NCBI RefSeq assembly: GCF_029227915.1
Contig: NC_079876.1
Coordinates: forward strand, 22,074,001-22,138,000
Source: Hydractinia symbiolongicarpus
Lineage: Eukaryota > Cnidaria > Hydrozoa > Anthoathecata > Hydractiniidae
Direction: 5' to 3'
Length of the DNA: 64,000 nucleotides
A model generated the notes under the pieces. It saw only the letters and a list, made by a program, of their open reading frames with translations, did no database searches and was not told the DNA's origin. A program made the translations under genes and the position numbers. Below are positions 61,160 through 64,000 of this stretch, one piece after another (within the stretch, counting starts at the first letter, position 1; the number at the start of each line of letters is the position of its first letter).

Positions 61160-64000
61160 AGGCCTCTAAGGCCTGTTATATGACCTTTTATCACCTAATA
61201 AAAGCCTTACACGTAAATCACGTGGTTCTACGTGCCTGCGCAGGTTAGCATCGGTCTATTCCTTCTACACTCACTGGACTACGACGTTTCAAGTCATTTT
61301 CCATCGCGCCATGGTCTTACAACGCGGTGAAATACGTGTAGAGCCCTCTAAGGCCTGTTATATGACCTTTTATCACCTAATAAAAGCCTTACACGTATAT
61401 TACGTGGTTCTACGTGCCTGCGCAGGTTAGCATCGGTCTATTCCTTCTACACTCACTGGACTACGACGTTTCAAGTCATTTTCCACCGCGCCATGGTTTT
61501 ACAACGCGGTGAAATACGTGTAAAGGCTTATAAGGACTGTGATATTGCCTTTTGCCGCCTAATAAAGGCTTTACACCTAAAACACGTGGTTCAACGTGTC
61601 TGCGCAGGTTACCATCCGTCTATTCCTTCCACTCTCAATGGACTACGACGTCTCAAGTCGATTTCCAACGCGCCATGGTCTTACAACATAGTGAACTACG
61701 TGTAGAGGCCTCTAAAGACTGTTATATGGCCCTTTGCCACCTAACAAAGGTCCTACACGTAAATCACATGGTTCCACGTGCCTGAGCAGGTTACCATCGG
61801 TCTATTCCTACCACTCTCAATGGGCTACGACGTCTCAAGTTGTTTTCCATCACGCCATGGTCTCACAACACAGTGAACTACCTGTAGAGGCCTCTAAGTC
61901 CTGTTATATGACCTTTTATCACCTAATAAAAGCCTTACACGTAAATCACGTGGTTCTACGTGCCTGCGCAGGTTAGCATCGGTCTATTCCTTCTACACTC
62001 ACTGGACTACGACGTTTCAAGTCATTTTCCATCGCGCCATGGTCTTACAACGCGGTGAAATACGTGTAGAGCCCTCTAAGGCCTGTTATATGACCTTTTA
62101 TCACCTAATAAAAGCCTTACACGTATATTACGTGGTTCTACGTGCCTGCGCAGGTTAGCATCGGTCTATTCCTTCTACACTCACTGGACTACGACGTTTC
62201 AAGTCATTTTCCACCGCGCCATGGTTTTACAACGCGGTGAAATACGTGTAAAGGCTTATAAGGACTGTGATATTGCCTTTTGCCGCCTAATAAAGGCTTT
62301 ACACCTAAAACACGTGGTTCAACGTGTCTGCGCAGGTTACCATCCGTCTATTCCTTCCACTCTCAATGGACTACGACGTCTCAAGTCGATTTCCAACGCG
62401 CCATGGTCTTACAACATAGTGAACTACGTGTAGAGGCCTCTAAAGACTGTTATATGGCCCTTTGCCACCTAACAAAGGTCCTACACGTAAATCACATGGT
62501 TCCACGTGCCTGAGCAGGTTACCATCGGTCTATTCCTACCACTCTCAATGGGCTACGACGTCTCAAGTTGTTTTCCATCACGCCATGGTCTCACAACACA
62601 GTGAACTACCTGTAGAGGCCTCTAAGTCCTGTTATATGACCTTTTACCACCTAATAAAAGCCTTACACGTAAATCACGTGCTTCCACGTGTCTGCGCAGG
62701 TAACCATCGGTCTATTCCTACCACTCTCAATGGGCTACGACGTCTCAAGTTGTTTTCCATCACGCCATGGTCTCACAACACAGTGAACTACCTGTAGAGG
62801 CCTCTAAGTCCTGTTATATGGCCCTTTGCCAACTAACAAAGGCCCTGCGCGTAAATCACGTGGTTCCACGTACCTACGCAGTTCACTATCGCTCTATTCC
62901 TTCCACTCTCAATGGGCTACGACGTCTCAAGTTGTTTTCCATCACGCCATGGTCTTACAACACAGTGAACTACGTGTAGAGTCCTCTAAAGATTGTTACA
63001 TGGCCTGTTGCCGCCTAATAAAAGCTCTACACGTCGATCCAGTGGTTTCACGTGTCTGCGCAGGTTACCATCCGTCTATTCCTTGCACTCTCAATGGACT
63101 ACGACGTCTCAAGTCGTTTTCCGGCGCGCCGTGGTCTTACATCACAGTGAACTACGTGTAGAAGCCTCTAAGGCCTGTTATATGACTTTTGACCACCTAA
63201 TAAAAGCCTTACACGTAAATCACGTGGTTCCACGTACCTATGCAGTTCACCATCGGTCTATTCCTTCCACTTTCAATGGACTACGACGTCTCAAGTCCTT
63301 TTCCATCGTGCCATGATCTTACAACGCAGTGAACTACGTGTAAAGGCCTCTAAAGACTGTTATATGGCCTCTTGCCGCCTAATAAAGGCCTTACACCTAT
63401 AACACGTGGTTCCACGTGCCTGCGCAGGTTACCATCGGTCTATTCCATCCACTCTCAATGGACTACGACGTCTGAACTTGTTTTCCATCGCGCCATGGTC
63501 TTACAGCACAGTGAACTACGTGTAGAGGCCTCTAAGGGCTGTTATATGACCTTTTATCACCTAATACAAGCCTTACACGTAAATCACGTGGTTCCACGTA
63601 CTTCCGCAGGTTAACATCGGTCTATTTCTCCTACACTCAATGGACTACGACGTCTCAAGTCCTTTTCCATCGTCCCATGATCTTACAACGCAGTGAACTA
63701 CGTGTAGAGGCCTCTAAAGATTGTTATATGGCCTGTTGTGCCTAATAAAGGCTTTACACGTAATTCACGTGCTTCGATGTGTCTGCGCAGGTAACCATCG
63801 GTCTATTCCTACCACTCTCAATGGACTACGACGTCTCAAGTCGATTTCTAACGCGCCATGGTCTTACAACATAGTGAACTACGTGTAGAGGCCTCTAAAG
63901 ACTGTTATATGGCCCTTTGCCACCTAACAAAGGTCCTACACTTAAATCACGTGGTTCCACGTGCCTGCGCAGGTTACCATGGGTCTATTCCTTCCACTCT
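61160..64000 (+). repeat. 4-mer tandem duplication (2 x 728 bp) then return to the 24-mer order
   Basis: 61160-61887 is repeated at 61888-62615 (four monomers, 728 bp); the pair share the GTATATTACG and CACATGGTTCCACGTGCCTG variants. From 62434 the array follows 52289 onward at an offset of 10,145 bp and also 56655 onward at 5,779 bp, including the GGCGCGCC monomer at 62980. The one-base loss of 53277 is absent here (near 63422 the sequence is CTGCGCAGG), so that loss is private to 53199-53379. The window ends inside the monomer starting at 63889. Confidence 0.82.
63889..64000 (+). repeat. Partial monomer cut by the window end
   Basis: The last 112 bases are the start of a GGCCCTTTGCCACC-class monomer with the CTACACTTAAATC variant seen in the 6-mer zone. 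A private GGGTC change (ATGGGTC for ATCGGTC) is present near 63980. The array evidently continues beyond the window. Confidence 0.92.

Larger units (their letters stand above)
1..64000 (+). repeat. Satellite DNA array, 182-bp monomer, about 352 copies head to tail
   Basis: The same 182-bp sequence recurs from the first base to the last. The junction landmark (TAG followed by AGGCCTCT or a close variant) occurs at 1, 183, 365, 547, 729, 911, 1093, 1275, 1457, 1639, 1820, 2002 and so on to 63889, with a final partial monomer of 112 bases. Nearly all monomers are 182 bp, one recurrent class is 181 bp, and a few are 160-178 bp. Every monomer reads in the same direction; I saw no inversion, no inserted element and no unique sequence. 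No gene is present in any stretch of the window. A repeat length of one nucleosome plus linker and multi-monomer higher-order structure are typical of eukaryotic centromeric or heterochromatic satellites. Centromere function cannot be shown from sequence alone. I do not recognise the family. Confidence 0.98.

Noticed and set aside
1-64000. Large numbers of 60-115 codon open frames on the + strand, looking like a multigene family of small proteins
   Set aside because: They have the 182-bp period, overlap in different frames, often start at TTG or GTG, share one structural TAG and change freely between copies. They are translations of the satellite.
1-64000. CENP-B box in the monomer
   Set aside because: I looked for the TTCG....A..CGGG core on both strands of the consensus and main classes and found none. 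A full motif scan of all monomers would be needed to exclude rare copies.
1-64000. CRISPR array
   Set aside because: The whole period is repeated sequence. There are no constant short repeats separating unique spacers, and no cas genes.
1-64000. Alpha satellite or Arabidopsis 180-bp centromere repeat
   Set aside because: The period and the sequence do not fit what I know of either family; only the general size is similar.

Overview
The whole 64,000-base window is one uninterrupted head-to-tail array of a satellite DNA with a monomer of about 182 bp. I count roughly 352 monomers, all in the same orientation; the array runs off both ends of the window. I see no protein-coding gene, rRNA, tRNA, transposon, CRISPR array or unique-sequence island anywhere. 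The many short open frames are by-products of the repeat: they recur with the 182-bp period, they end at the same in-monomer TAG, and 182 is not a multiple of 3, so no frame survives more than about two or three monomers. A nucleosome-plus-linker sized monomer, multi-kilobase higher-order repeats and tens of kilobases without genes point to eukaryotic constitutive heterochromatin, such as a centromere, pericentromere, subtelomere or a sex/B-chromosome block. I do not recognise the satellite family and cannot name the organism. It is not alpha satellite (period about 171 bp) and does not match the Arabidopsis 180-bp repeat as I remember it.

Monomer phase used here: position 1 is the A of AGGCCTCT, directly after the conserved TAG, so window base 1 is also monomer base 1. 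A hand-built consensus is 182 bp, about 48% G+C, with 12 CpG (observed/expected about 1.15). It is rich in dyads: TAGAGGCCTCTA across the monomer junction, CACGTGGTTCCACGTG at 60-75, CCTGCGCAGG at 76-85, GACGTC at 124-129 and CCATGG at 150-155. It also carries five ACGT cores and an AATAAA hexamer at 38-43.

Layout: 1-4730 is a mosaic of monomer classes with repeated trimer modules. 4731-13553 is a 20-mer higher-order repeat (3,638 bp) followed by a 16-mer deletion form (2,910 bp) and a truncated third copy. 13554-17789 is a mosaic with diverged and internally deleted monomers. 17790-24159 and 24160-30529 are two apparently identical copies of a 35-mer (6,370 bp). 30530-33620 is a transition mosaic. 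33621-47575 is a 22-mer (3,985 bp) family in four copies, each with a different structure. 47576-64000 is a younger-looking zone with tandem duplications of 1, 4 and 6 monomers and a 24-mer unit (4,366 bp).

The biology here is genome-structural: array growth and homogenisation by unequal exchange, amplification and conversion, with candidate protein-binding dyads in each monomer. All higher-order coordinates were worked out by eye from landmarks and spot comparisons. Breakpoints are good to a few tens of bases, and identity statements mean no mismatch was seen where I looked.
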